Position numbers and translations under genes: made by a program. Below, one piece after another: positions 32,453-42,376 of a DNA stretch of 64,000 nt (its first letter is position 1; each line of letters begins with the position of its first letter). The stretch comes from Venturia oleaginea. Its lineage: Eukaryota > Ascomycota > Dothideomycetes > Venturiales > Venturiaceae. Where the stretch lies: NCBI GenBank assembly GCA_013176395.1, contig JABMLP010000033.1:1-64000 (forward strand), in the 5' to 3' direction. A model generated the notes under the pieces. It made no database searches, had not been told where the DNA came from, and was given only the letters and a program-made list of their open reading frames with translations.

Positions 32453-33907
32453 CTACTGTTCCAAGCACCTAATCCCACACCACCTTCCCAATAACCTATC
32501 GCCTTTAAATCTCTCGACCACGCTCTGTTCTAACACCGCCGTAATTTCCCAATCCCCTCGATTCCCACATCTCGGCTGGACTCTCAAATCGCCAGAATCG
32601 CCAGTATGGCTCCTCACAGCCTCCGGCTTTCCCAAGCTCTCTCCAAAATCAAGTTCATACATAGGCCAAGCAGCCCAGCTCGAGCACATCAACGATGCCT
32701 CTGGAAGCGTCGGGTGGGTATCATCAAAACTCTGTTTGATGTTAGGTTGGGAATCCAGGTGAGAAATGTAATTCCGCATCGCGGTGTCATCAATAGCCAA
32801 GATACGAGCGCGTAAATTGGATGCTATCGTGGCAATTTGGAGTAGTTCGATATCTTCGTCATTAGATTCCGAGGCTACATCCTTTAGGAGAGCATCAAGA
32901 CAAGCGCCAATGACAACGTTGCCAAGATAATCATTCGATACTGGTGGATCAAGACGCGAGCGAGCGTCCACGGCGGAGTTGAGAGAGCAGATTGTGTCTT
33001 CAGGGAGGGTTGATGAACGAGCTTTCATGATTCGCGCGTAGAGGAGACTGGTGATGGCGTCGAGGCGGGATGTCTTGTTCGGGGTAATTTTGCATGACAA
33101 CAGAGTGGTTCTCAAGTCTCTCGCAGCCTCATCGGTGATCCAGAATATGATAGGTATCAGAGATCCTCGAGTTGAGATTTCGGATGGGACAGGATCGGGC
33201 AGGATTTCTTGAGCGGGGTGATTTGATGGATAGTTGTCGGCGATCGCAATGTGCAAATTACCATGGAGCAATTGAAGTCGGTCGTGCAATCCACCCGCTT
33301 CCAACACCTTCGGTTTTCCCTTGCAGTATGAAGCAAACAGCTCCATAATTCTGAAAGCACCACGGCCGTCAAACAATGAATGATGGAGCGATATGCAAAC
33401 GATACAGCCATCATTAACAAAGCTGATTTTGACCGCAAACACAGCATTCCCACAATCTTCAGGCGCCTGTGTGAAGAAGTCGAAACGATCACTATGAATA
33501 TTGAAGCCAGAGTCCTTCAGCTCGGAATACGAGAACGAAGGACAACACTGCGTGACGAGGGGAGGGCCCGAGTCGTTGATATCGTAGCAGACTTCAACGT
33601 AGCTGCGAGATCCTGTTGGCCGAGCGTGACCTTTCAGTAACGGAAGGTCATTGGCGAATGTCGTTAAAGCTTTCTTGAGATGTGAGGGGATTGTCTGTGG
33701 TTCGTCCAAGTGATTGGTCGGAAAACAGAACAGGGTATTGACATAGCATCGGACCGCAGATTGGTCGATCGCGGATAGTGTTATGATCCGTGCCATGGAT
33801 AAGAACGCGGAGACCAGGAATAGCTCTGGATTCCTTAGCAGCGTCCGGACACGTCGTACGGAGGGAGACTGATACTTGAGGTATTGTTTGTCCTTATCTT
33901 CTGTCAT
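32453..33907 (-). CDS. BAHD-type acyltransferase (transferase family)
   Basis: A single-exon 484-residue protein, the usual length for this family. Signatures: the catalytic HHxxxDG (SLHHSLFDGRG, about residues 178-188) and near the C-terminus the structural DFG (YELDFGESLGKPEAVR). Between them lie the expected SRLDAITSLLYARI and NDYLGNVV segments. These enzymes move an acyl group from acyl-CoA to a hydroxyl or amine in the cytosol, often in secondary metabolism. Fungal homologues include acetyltransferases that modify sesquiterpenoids, but the substrate cannot be read from sequence. No biosynthetic cluster partners are next to it, so it may act alone, for example in detoxification. No frame damage is seen, in contrast with its neighbours. 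Confidence 0.85.
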   Translation of the reverse strand: MTEDKDKQYLKYQSPSVRRVRTLLRNPELFLVSAFLSMARIITLSAIDQSAVRCYVNTLFCFPTNHLDEPQTIPSHLKKALTTFANDLPLLKGHARPTGSRSYVEVCYDINDSGPPLVTQCCPSFSYSELKDSGFNIHSDRFDFFTQAPEDCGNAVFAVKISFVNDGCIVCISLHHSLFDGRGAFRIMELFASYCKGKPKVLEAGGLHDRLQLLHGNLHIAIADNYPSNHPAQEILPDPVPSEISTRGSLIPIIFWITDEAARDLRTTLLSCKITPNKTSRLDAITSLLYARIMKARSSTLPEDTICSLNSAVDARSRLDPPVSNDYLGNVVIGACLDALLKDVASESNDEDIELLQIATIASNLRARILAIDDTAMRNYISHLDSQPNIKQSFDDTHPTLPEASLMCSSWAAWPMYELDFGESLGKPEAVRSHTGDSGDLRVQPRCGNRGDWEITAVLEQSVVERFKGDRLLGRWCGIRCLEQ

Positions 33908-34295
33908 TCACTTCCAAAACGTTGCTGCAAGCCCAACCCCCAAAGTTAAGAGTTCAGATAAGAGCCCAATAAATTCATTGCTGGCTGATACAATCTAGAA
34001 GAACCAATGGATGCTCTTTGCATAGACAAGGGCACATCGGAAGCTTGTATCAGCTGTCAAAACCAGGAAACACACCATGATTTACTGTTTCCCTGCAAGA
34101 TGAGATTTGTCGCAGTGGTTCAGGTAGAATCCTGGTGCCGGAAGATACAGGCACATGCCGTGTCTCGGGGCAAATCATATCGGCCATGCAGTTTCATGTT
34201 CTCGTGGTGCATGACCTACCCTGTCTTGCGATTGTAAAAATGGCATGCCGATAGTGGAGTAATAGTAGGTGTGCCATCTCCAGCCACAAGCCCCG
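33908..34295. other. Short intergenic region
   Basis: Contains divergent promoters of the acyltransferase (minus) and glycosyltransferase (plus) genes; no other gene supported. Confidence 0.5.
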
Positions 34296-36039
34296 ATGGC
34301 AATCAATACTTTCGCCTACCAACATTACTCGATGGCAGATTTGGGTTACGAGATGGCCTCCACCAATGCAAGCACGATAGAGACCAACGGTCTCGAAAAT
34401 TCGAGCGACAGTGTGGAAGAAGACGAAGCACGCCGAAAGTTCCGGCATCATCGTTCGGAGAAGCTACTCCGTGTACTCGACTACAGTCACATCTTCTCGC
34501 CGATCGGTCTATTCCTTTGTTTCGTCGGTAAGTTTAGGATCCTCTCAAATGATACCACTTGGACCTTACGAAATATTCACAGTAGGCTATCAAATGGTCT
34601 CTAGGTTTCTTCTAATCCGCACCGTAATCGATTCCTCTGTTTGGTGGACACCAGACTCGTTGTTGTGCGTAATCCTAGGTTTATCGTCGACTTTGACCTC
34701 GCTGCCGCCCTTCGGATATGCAATCGCCATCTGTTGGCCCATCAGGCCATTCGAATTGGTGGGTAAACCAAAAATCAGGAATCTTAATCGTCTGTTCTTT
34801 TCTCTTGTGACTCGGGGCGAGAATGTGGATACGATACTGCACACGATTGAGAATTGGCCGGAGTTGAGACAGGTGGACTCTCGATTCCGATTCCAGATAG
34901 TTGTAGATCAGGGGGTCAGAGAAGAGTTGAGGAGGAAGGTACCTGATTTCGTGGAGTTGTTGTTGGTACCCAAGCAATACAGTCCACCAAAGGCTAGGTA
35001 CAAAGCCAGAGCCTTAGAATATGCCCGAGTGGCGCAACAACTCACTTCTGAAGACTGGGTGTTGCATCTCGATGAGGAGACACAAATTGATGAATTCGCA
35101 GCGAGGGCCTGCCTGGACTTCATTGAACGAGGAGACCGACAATTCGCAATGGTAAGAGTCGACGCGTGGAGATGAAATATGATCGGCTAATTTTAGCTAG
35201 GGCACCATCCTATACAACAGTGCCTCTCACTGGACGTCGTCGTTCCTGACAGTGGGCGAAATCGCCAGAATTACCGATGATTTCGGCCGCTTCCGTCTCC
35301 CGTTCAAAACCAGGCAGCGTCCACATCTCGGATATGTTCACGGCTCTTTCATCATGATCAAGGGCGAAGTTGAAAATGCTATAACCTGGGACACGGATTG
35401 CATGACCGAAGATTTTTGGTTTGGGTATCGTGTGAGTGTTGGTAATGATAGGTGATGGCAAGCAGCTGATGTGTACAGGCGGCCAATCGAGGATATAAAT
35501 TCGGATGGCTGAATGCCATAGCTCGGGAGCAACCTCCGCGAACGATAGATGATGTGTGGGCACAACGTAAGAGGTGGTTCAGCGGGATCTGGACGTGCAA
35601 TGTCTTTCTCGCCCGTTTGTCCTATATTGGATGCTTAACATTGCTGATTAGCCTCATGTAGTCAGTACTTCCTATCTTGGCAGAGACTGACCTCATCGAA
35701 GCTGACATTTGATAGTCAAGGCTATGTGATTCTGATCCGCGAGGATCCCTTGATAATTCCGTAAGTGAGGTTCCCTCGATGGCTAGCCACTTCTGACATC
35801 AGTCTAGCCGGTGGATGTTCGTGTGGGGGATGTTTGGCTGCGCGGAGGGAATGTGGGCTACCATTGTATCGACCACAATGCAGGACTTTGACCACGGAGG
35901 CATATCGATTCCAATGATGGTATGGCATATCTTCCAGGCTTTTGCGTTGACACCCGTCTTTCGGGTCATGGAGTCCTGCATTGTTGTCGATGCCATCTTA
36001 TTTCCGCCCAAGACGTTCCATGTTGTAGCCAAGGTTTAG
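34296..36039 (+). CDS. Egghead-like family 2 glycosyltransferase
   Basis: Multi-exon gene: 34296-34527, 34583-35151, 35201-35431 and 35480 onward, the last coding block ending at 36039. The junctions I could test close in phase. N-terminal membrane helices are followed by RGENVDTILHTIENW and the GT2 signatures DWVLHLDEETQID (metal-binding Asp region), then TEDFWFGYRAANRG and the QRKRWFSGIW acceptor-site motif. Further membrane helices follow. This is the arrangement of Egghead-like beta-1,4-mannosyltransferases and related membrane GT2 enzymes that use nucleotide sugars. The stretch 35650-35815 has stop codons that need one or two short introns; I could not settle them, so partial decay is possible there. 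Confidence 0.72.
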
Positions 36040-37131
36040 TCGTAATGAGAAGGATGGCTCGATGAGACGGCCTCTGTGACTAGATATAAGGATGCGATCC
36101 GCGCTCTGGAAGAAATAGAGACTGGCCATGACAGTATGATAATGATAATGGTACAGCATCGGGTGATTGAGAGGGGAGAGATTCAACCGAGATGTTGATC
36201 ACAACCTCGGCACATGTCAACGAGCCCCTACCTGAATACCTGAACGGTTGATGATTCCTGACAGGCTCTCCGAAGAGTCTCCAGGAGCTGAGATTGTCGC
36301 TTGTCGGGGGAGAGGAATTCAGCATGTGGTGTGTCCGGCTGCAGCAAAGGGTGGAAAGGGTAACATACTTTGGTCTGGACTTTGCCGGCTCCTACAGTCT
36401 ATTGACTATGGCGTTTTTAAGCGTATTGATGATGATGCTGTCATTGATATTGCCTTGTGAAATCTATCTGCAGTATTGTGTACGTACTAGACGGTATTTA
36501 TCATAGAATACGGAATCGTCCCCGGATTCCCCGACGAAGCAACGACATCACCACAGCCACAACCTCCAACCTTGTCTTCCAGTACCATTGACAATGCCTC
36601 GCGATATATCATCGTTATCACCGTTTCAAAATCGGGATTGTACAAAGCCTACAATCCATATTTCGGCCGGTAGAACGATCCAAAGGACGCGTACCAACCT
36701 ACAACCTCCCACCTCGATATCCTATCCTACCCAGCGCATCAGCACAATTTGGGCTTGCAGAATTACTGGCCCAGATCCGAATTTGATTATTCTCGGCTTC
36801 TCAAGCTCTGAACAGGCGCGAGCGGTATAGATGCTGCCCCTGGACACGATTGCAAGTCCGCTGGGCGGGAAAGCGGACTGCAATACAATACAAAGTCTCA
36901 ACCGGATGGAATAGATCAACCAGTCTGGGAGAGCTGCAGCGATCACACACTCGCCAATCTTGCATGGATATCTACTCCTATAGCAGTGAGATGGACGCAG
37001 CTTACATTTTGATGGATGAGGAACCATAGCAGCAATTACAGCACAAGACTTCCCCAGAAGGAGCAAGTGAGCTCTGGCTGGAGGGATAAAGGAGCCAGCC
37101 CTGAGCTTTTGGCCATGGCTCACGTCCGCCG
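36040..37131. other. About 1.1 kb of uncertain content
   Basis: Plus-strand pieces such as SYSLLTMAFLSVLMMMLSLIL (36390-36450, hydrophobic) and a frame at 36530-36790 look faintly protein-like. They belong to no family I recognise and are separated by stops. Possibly a decayed membrane-protein gene. Confidence 0.3.
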
Positions 37132-37508
37132 AGGACGATGATCTATGCGTTGGAACACCGGTCCGAATGCCTTGTTGTGGTAAGGTCTTTGGCCGAAAAT
37201 GCTATATGGATGCTTTGGACTACAGCAAGTTAACAACAGATGGAGGCAAGAAATGTCTCTGGTGTTCAAAAACCCTCTTCGCTTTCAAGACTAGGGAGGG
37301 TTTTATCTACGATACGGACCTAGAGACCCTACTCCAAATACTATGGCCGCGAAATTGCTTGCTTACTATTGGCAGGTCACTCGAGTTCACCGCTGCTCTC
37401 ATCAGTCTCAATACCGGTTTCTTGCTCACGTTGATGCTAGTTGATTTTTATATTGAAGGCTCTAACAAGCAGCCGTTGCCGAAGTTGCATCTCTGGAGGC
37501 ACACGTAG
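37132..37508 (+). CDS. Possible RING-like zinc protein, partial
   Basis: The frame around 37150-37300 reads TPVRMPCCGKVFGRKCY, then KKCLWCSKTL. The spacing Cys-Cys...Cys...Cys-x-x-Cys resembles the second half of a RING-type finger. A first half is not found in the same exon, and the protein continues without known domain to 37508. It may be the last exon of a larger gene or a relic; a ubiquitin-ligase role is only a guess. Confidence 0.3.
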
Positions 37509-37731
37509 TCCTGTCTTCGTCTTCTCCAACTCCCTAAAAGATCTTTCACCCTTCCACTCCTCTTCCATCTCCGCCCTAATACTCCGCGTCATCTCTACAT
37601 CTCCTCAATATTTCCTCATCTTTTCGTCCGTTTACATCCTTTCGACTTTATCTTGCCGGTCTACCTTTCTCCCAAGACCACGTGTTCTTTCCAGATGACC
37701 GCTTTCGACCGTTTGCTCCACACTTTGAATC

Positions 37732-38202
37732 TTAACAAACGTCTTTGTAATCTAGCTCATTCTCGTCCCGATCTTTCTGGAAGTAGGCAAGCTTATACGC
37801 ACGATCTCCGCAGATCCGTTGTAGTACCAGTGATTCCTCAGAGGTAAGACACCTATTCTCAGACGCTCGCTGTGCATTTTCCCGCCCTTCAGCGTCCCTT
37901 ACCCGTTCCCACGCTTCAAGGGGTACTTTCCTAGCCTTACCGTTATCATTAGCCGGTTTGCCGCGTAGTCGGGACTGGGCACGGGTCTGCTTACTGCGTT
38001 CATCCTTCTCCGTCGTCGATTTGGCAGTCGTCTTCCAATGCTTATCCAACTTCTCCTGCTCCTTGACATCGAGCTTCTGATTCTTTGCTCTAAACTTGCT
38101 ATCTCGGAATCGCTTCTCTCGCTCCAACTTCTCTCGTCTCAGCTTCTCAACATTCGCCGCCACCTCTTGCGCCTTTGTCGAGTCGCTCATGCGAGCCGAC
38201 AT
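37732..38202 (-). CDS. Lys/Glu-rich coiled-coil protein or 3' part of the next gene
   Basis: A 156-residue frame from ATG 38202, highly charged: KLRREKLEREKRFRDSKF, then KEQEKLDKHWKTTAKS. A coiled coil is predicted by eye from the regular Lys/Glu/Leu pattern. It ends in a less charged part (EESLVLQRICGDRAYKLAYF). No family recognised. It lies directly downstream of the frame-broken charged gene at 38249-40060 and has the same composition, so it may be its last exon. A short repeat CACCTGGTAGAT lies between them (38217-38241 region). Confidence 0.45.
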   Translation of the reverse strand: MSARMSDSTKAQEVAANVEKLRREKLEREKRFRDSKFRAKNQKLDVKEQEKLDKHWKTTAKSTTEKDERSKQTRAQSRLRGKPANDNGKARKVPLEAWERVRDAEGRENAQRASENRCLTSEESLVLQRICGDRAYKLAYFQKDRDENELDYKDVC

Positions 38203-38248
38203 GCCTTAGTATCTACCAGGTGCTTGATCTACCAGGTGCATGAAGACG

Positions 38249-40060
38249 TTATCGCACATCCATGCGCTGTTCTTCTTTCGCTATCTTCCTAGCTGCATCG
38301 GCGTCTTGCTCAGCTAGTACTTGATTCAAGCTGAACTTTCTCGGACCCTTCGCCTTCGCCTTCGGTTTCGCCTGCTTTTGCTTTACCTCAGTAGAGATGA
38401 AGCCTCCTTGCTTCTCCATATGAAGAACGTGGGGTGATGGTTTACCTTCAGCATGGGGAACAAACTGTGGAACAGGCTCTTGACATTCTTCATATTCACC
38501 TCGAACCATTCTCCACGGTTCAGTGTGCTGGTAGAGTGTATGGACGACCTTGGTCGATCCACTCTCCACTTTTCGCTTTTTGTTGGCGACGTCTTTGGAT
38601 TGGTGTGCGTCTGATTCCTCGGCGCGACGTTTCTTCGATGGCAATGCGGAAATTTCGGATGCATTATGCTTCTGTGCTGCAGCAGAAGCAGAAGTGTCTT
38701 TCTTCTTTCCGAGGCTGTTCAATCCAAGTTCGACTCCGGACTTAACGTTGTCAAGTTGCTTGTTCTTCTTGTGGGCCAGCCAGGACCTTGCGATGAACCG
38801 TGACTCCCTCCATCTCGTTCGCAGGCTCATCCTCGTCCTCCTGCTCATTAACATGAGATGCGCTCAAGTCTTCGTGCACCTGCATCTTCGAAGTCTTTGT
38901 CTTCTTCAACGGCGCAGAAGATTCGGTTTCAGATCGCTTGCACTTCTTGTTGGCGGCTTCTGCGGCCATTGCGTCAGACAACTGTCTCTGCTTTGCCTGT
39001 CTCTCCTTCTCGCCCCGCTGGTAATGTTCTGGCATCCCTGCCAGATTCTTTTCCATGGCCAATGCAGCAACCCGCTTGCTCTCTTCTCGTTCAAGCTTCG
39101 CCTCCTCCTTCTTCTTTCCTTTCTTGACAGCCTCCGATCGCTGCGCAGACTTTTTCAATTTCCCATTTAGTCTTCTCCTTCTCGCCTGCGAACTTGTCTT
39201 GTTTCACGGGAGTTGCGATGTCTTTCTGGTCGGCTTTCGCCTGTGACGCGATCGAGAGTTTTCGAGCCTCCATGGCCATAGCAAGCTTTTCGCCTTCAGC
39301 ATGGTAATGCTCGGGTTTCTTCGTCTTGGTGTGCATCACCTCTCCTGCAGCGTTTGCGGCCATCTCATCGAACTTTTTGTGGGCCTTATTTTGAACACCC
39401 AGCCGTCGCTCCTCGAAAGCTCTTTTTCTTATCTTTAAAATCAGCAGCAATCTTCGCGTATTCAGCAGCTTTTTGTGCAGCAGCTTTTGTCTCAGCTGCA
39501 GAGAGCTGGACCATTCTGCTACCTGGCGCTACCTGTGCCATCCCCAGAACGATTGTCATTGGATTGAATTTCGGGACAGCCTTTGGGAATCTGCCCTTCG
39601 TAGGGACCTTGGCGAGCTTCGATGTGGAAGATTGGGAAAACATAGGGGCCTTTGAGAAGGATTTGAGTCTCGTTCGAGTGTAGTCCTGGGATTTACGGGC
39701 TGGAGCCTTGAATGCACCATTCGCGACTGTCTTTGCGTCTGGCTTGAAGGCGGCAAGTTCCTCTGCGGTAAGTTCTTGTATGACTACATCTGCATTGTCA
39801 CAAGTAGAAATTTTGTCAGGCGGTTCTTCGATGGGCTCCTCGTCGTCGCTACCAAACAGCCCTGCTGCTTCGAAGTCACCATCTTCATCAGTGGTATTTG
39901 TACCAGGCTCCTCTTCACCACCAGACACGTCCGTGGTGGTGTCTTGCTCTATGACTTCTCCAGAAGAGCCACCATCTTCCCAGCTATCAACATCGCCAGT
40001 GCCAGGAGTTGGAGGAGCGTTCAGCATGTGGTCGGACTCGTCATAGTTCCCGGACGCCAT
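38249..40060 (-). pseudogene. Charged nuclear-type protein gene with three frame changes
   Basis: From ATG 40060 the minus strand reads an acidic N-terminus (DVSGGEEEPGTNTTDEDGDF), then basic low-complexity sequence. The protein-like reading moves frame near 39435 (in the A-run of AAGAAAAAGAGC), near 39145 (in GAAAAAG) and near 38790. It continues as Lys/Ala/Glu-rich helix with basic nuclear-signal-like clusters (KKRRAEE, NKKRKVE) and ends at 38249. Two of the three changes fall in short A-runs, so assembly errors are as likely as true decay. No known domain. It lies just before the conserved CTU2 gene, near the edge of the ordinary chromosome. Confidence 0.55.
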
Positions 40061-41070
40061 TGTATGTCCTTCGATGTGGTCGAGTTGCGCAGGTTCGTAG
40101 TTGCTATTATGGTGGTGTCTTCCGTGCGAGATGTGTGAGGGCGTTTGCTGATATGGAGTGATTGCTTTGCAAGAAGAGCGGGGGCTTTCTAAAGTGATGC
40201 GTAGATACTTGAAGTCGAAAGAAGTCGTCTGAGTTCGATAATAGATTTGGAGTGCTGAAGAGGCGGGGTTGGCGCAGACTTTCTTGTCAGACAGTGACTG
40301 TATGCATTGTTTGTTTGCATTGAGAAATGGTCGCCTGGTACTATTGAAGAACAATGCCATTGTGGCAACTCCCCAATACTGCTAAAATGCAAAGAAAGAA
40401 CTTTACCATACGTCACGGCTTCACAACAATAGGATTCTTTCCATCTCTTTAACATGACTGTAGTTTGTTCTCCTGAGACACTACGTATGATCCTCAAGTC
40501 AACATTGCCATTGTGGGTGTCAAAACTTCCAGCTCGACAACTTGTGTTTGGCTAGCCATTTCGTTGCGCTGCCTTGGAATTTGATAGCTGGTTGGTGACA
40601 TCCTTGTCATCACGGCCAGCCAGCGCCAGGTTAATGAGCTCAAAGACCAAACAGCTCAAAAGATTCCAAAATTCCAACTGCCACCGTGATCGCCTAAGTA
40701 AGATCCATGAATCAAACGCCAAAATTTCCTCGCGGTATTCAACTCTGACCTAACCGGAAACAGAAACCATCGCAGCCAAACCTTGATCAGTATTGTCATG
40801 AGACTGTTGCGTTATACACTGACTCTGTGAGGTGTCGAAGCATACTCGTCCAAATGCAGGCTTTCAAGTCCTAAGATACAAAGACAAATGGCTGCAGACA
40901 GGCACGGGTAGGCTTTGAAGACAATCGATTCCAAGCTGTGCTATCTCTGCAATCAATCCATCAGCAACATCGATTTCATGTAGCTGTATTGGACCACCGA
41001 GCGTACTTCAATGCTTTCTCCGAGTCCTTTCATGTATGTTGACCCTGTTGAGTGAAATACGAGTAGTTAC
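40061..41070. other. Intergenic region
   Basis: Holds the likely 5' leader of the charged gene (an alternative in-frame ATG is at 40360) and the 3' flank of CTU2; no other gene supported. Confidence 0.45.
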
Positions 41071-42180
41071 TCAGGGTAGCAATGGTATCGCTTCAACTGG
41101 CAAACTCCGTGTACACCCGTAACAAAGCCCAGCTTCCCTTTCTCCCGCCTCTTGATGCATCTTTTGATCACCACCCCATCCGTTGATGCCCAGTAACGCA
41201 TCATCAACCGGCAGCTGGCAGAGCTTACATCTCTGAGCCGCATTACACTTCGCTTCCTCCAATTTTCCCGTCGTCCGCACCACGTTGGACACGATGGAAG
41301 GATAATGCTCCTCGACAGATTCGAAATACTGCTTCATCAAAACATCGATGGTCGTATTCTTGCTTGACGGTGGTGCTTTCGTTTCTCCCTCTTCCATGAT
41401 CAAATCTTTTAACCCAGCATTCTCATTCAATTGCAAGCGTGAGATAAGTTCCTTCTTCAGAACATCGCGGACGGGGTAGAAAAAGGGGATACCGTAAGGG
41501 GAAAGACCATCCGTCACAGCCCAAGGTAGTGAAAATCCACGGCCTTTTGCAGTCTCGGCAAGAATTGTTTCGGCGAGCTTTGTCGTTGAGGAAGCCCATA
41601 ATATTCCTTCGCATTCATTTGTTTTCGCGAAATCCACAATCATGCGTGTCTTGAGTAGATTCAGGACATCGGCTCTCGACGTAGCGGACGGAAGGGATTC
41701 GAGAAGATTTGCTAGGGATTGCTGAGCTTGTTCGATTTCCTCCAAGGTGATGGATTCTGGTGAAGAGGATCTAAGGAATATAGTCTCCAGGCGCTGTGTC
41801 GTAAACGAGTACTGGGGATATTGTTCACGAATCGCCTCAGCTTTCCCGCTTTCTTCATCCGAACCAGCTCCCGGCATGGCCACAAACAGAAGCTTGAGAT
41901 TGAACCCAGTCCGTCTTGTGCGATCGCGTTGGCCTTGGAGGTGGCGATCCAATATTTGCAGGAGTGTAAGGGACGAAATGCCGAGAGATATCGGAAGTAA
42001 CAGAAAGCGCTCTTCTCCCTCAGCAGAATGCCGAGTCCGAAAAGCCTCCATGCGCTTGACAATCTTGGTGTGGACATATTTTGTGAAGCATTCTCGGCAG
42101 AGAGGGTCGTTACGGACAGTCAGTATTGCTTTGAGGACGCCGCAGCGTTTGCAGAGGCTGTTGATGAGTTGTCCAGGCAT
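41071..42180 (-). CDS. CTU2: Cytoplasmic tRNA 2-thiolation protein 2 (CTU2/NCS2)
   Basis: A single exon of 369 residues from ATG 42180. The N-terminus has the family zinc-type motif CKRCG, then RNDPLCRECFTKYVHTKIVKRME. Downstream, ISSLTLLQILDRHL and LKLLFVAMPG follow, and the nucleotide-binding-like core is present. The C-terminus has two further Cys pairs (CKLCQLP and CYGCTRS). In yeast and other eukaryotes NCS2 pairs with NCS6 to place the 2-thio group on the wobble uridine of Lys, Glu and Gln tRNAs, downstream of the URM1 sulfur carrier. The frame is open a further 66 codons upstream, but the ATG in MPGQLINSLC matches fungal starts and leaves room for a divergent promoter shared with the PTM1-like gene. 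Confidence 0.9.
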   Translation of the reverse strand: MPGQLINSLCKRCGVLKAILTVRNDPLCRECFTKYVHTKIVKRMEAFRTRHSAEGEERFLLLPISLGISSLTLLQILDRHLQGQRDRTRRTGFNLKLLFVAMPGAGSDEESGKAEAIREQYPQYSFTTQRLETIFLRSSSPESITLEEIEQAQQSLANLLESLPSATSRADVLNLLKTRMIVDFAKTNECEGILWASSTTKLAETILAETAKGRGFSLPWAVTDGLSPYGIPFFYPVRDVLKKELISRLQLNENAGLKDLIMEEGETKAPPSSKNTTIDVLMKQYFESVEEHYPSIVSNVVRTTGKLEEAKCNAAQRCKLCQLPVDDALLGINGWGGDQKMHQEAGEREAGLCYGCTRSLPVEAIPLLP

Positions 42181-42376
42181 TTTTGTGGTGTTCTTCAGAG
42201 TTGTTGTAGTTGGACGGCCAATTTCTTTGGTGTCACGATTTGAGTTGATTTGAGTTGCGCTTGAGGCCGCAACAGGGTGCACCGTACGCAGCCTCCTCCG
42301 CGGCGTATTCAATCTTACAAGGACAAGCCCATACGTGACAACTTGAGCATCACGACCAACCACCACCACATAAACC
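42181..42376. promoter_or_regulatory. Divergent promoter CTU2 / PTM1-like
   Basis: 196 bp separates the two start codons, which point away from each other, so both genes must draw on this segment for transcription. I see no clear TATA box. Confidence 0.6.

Noticed and set aside
32453..33907. Secondary-metabolite gene cluster around the acyltransferase
   Set aside because: No polyketide, peptide or terpene synthase, P450 or transporter is found nearby; it is a lone gene.
38434..39170. Long plus-strand open frames opposite the charged gene
   Set aside because: They mirror the Lys/Glu-rich minus-strand coding sequence (giving Leu/Ser/Phe-rich products), which is typical of antisense shadows.
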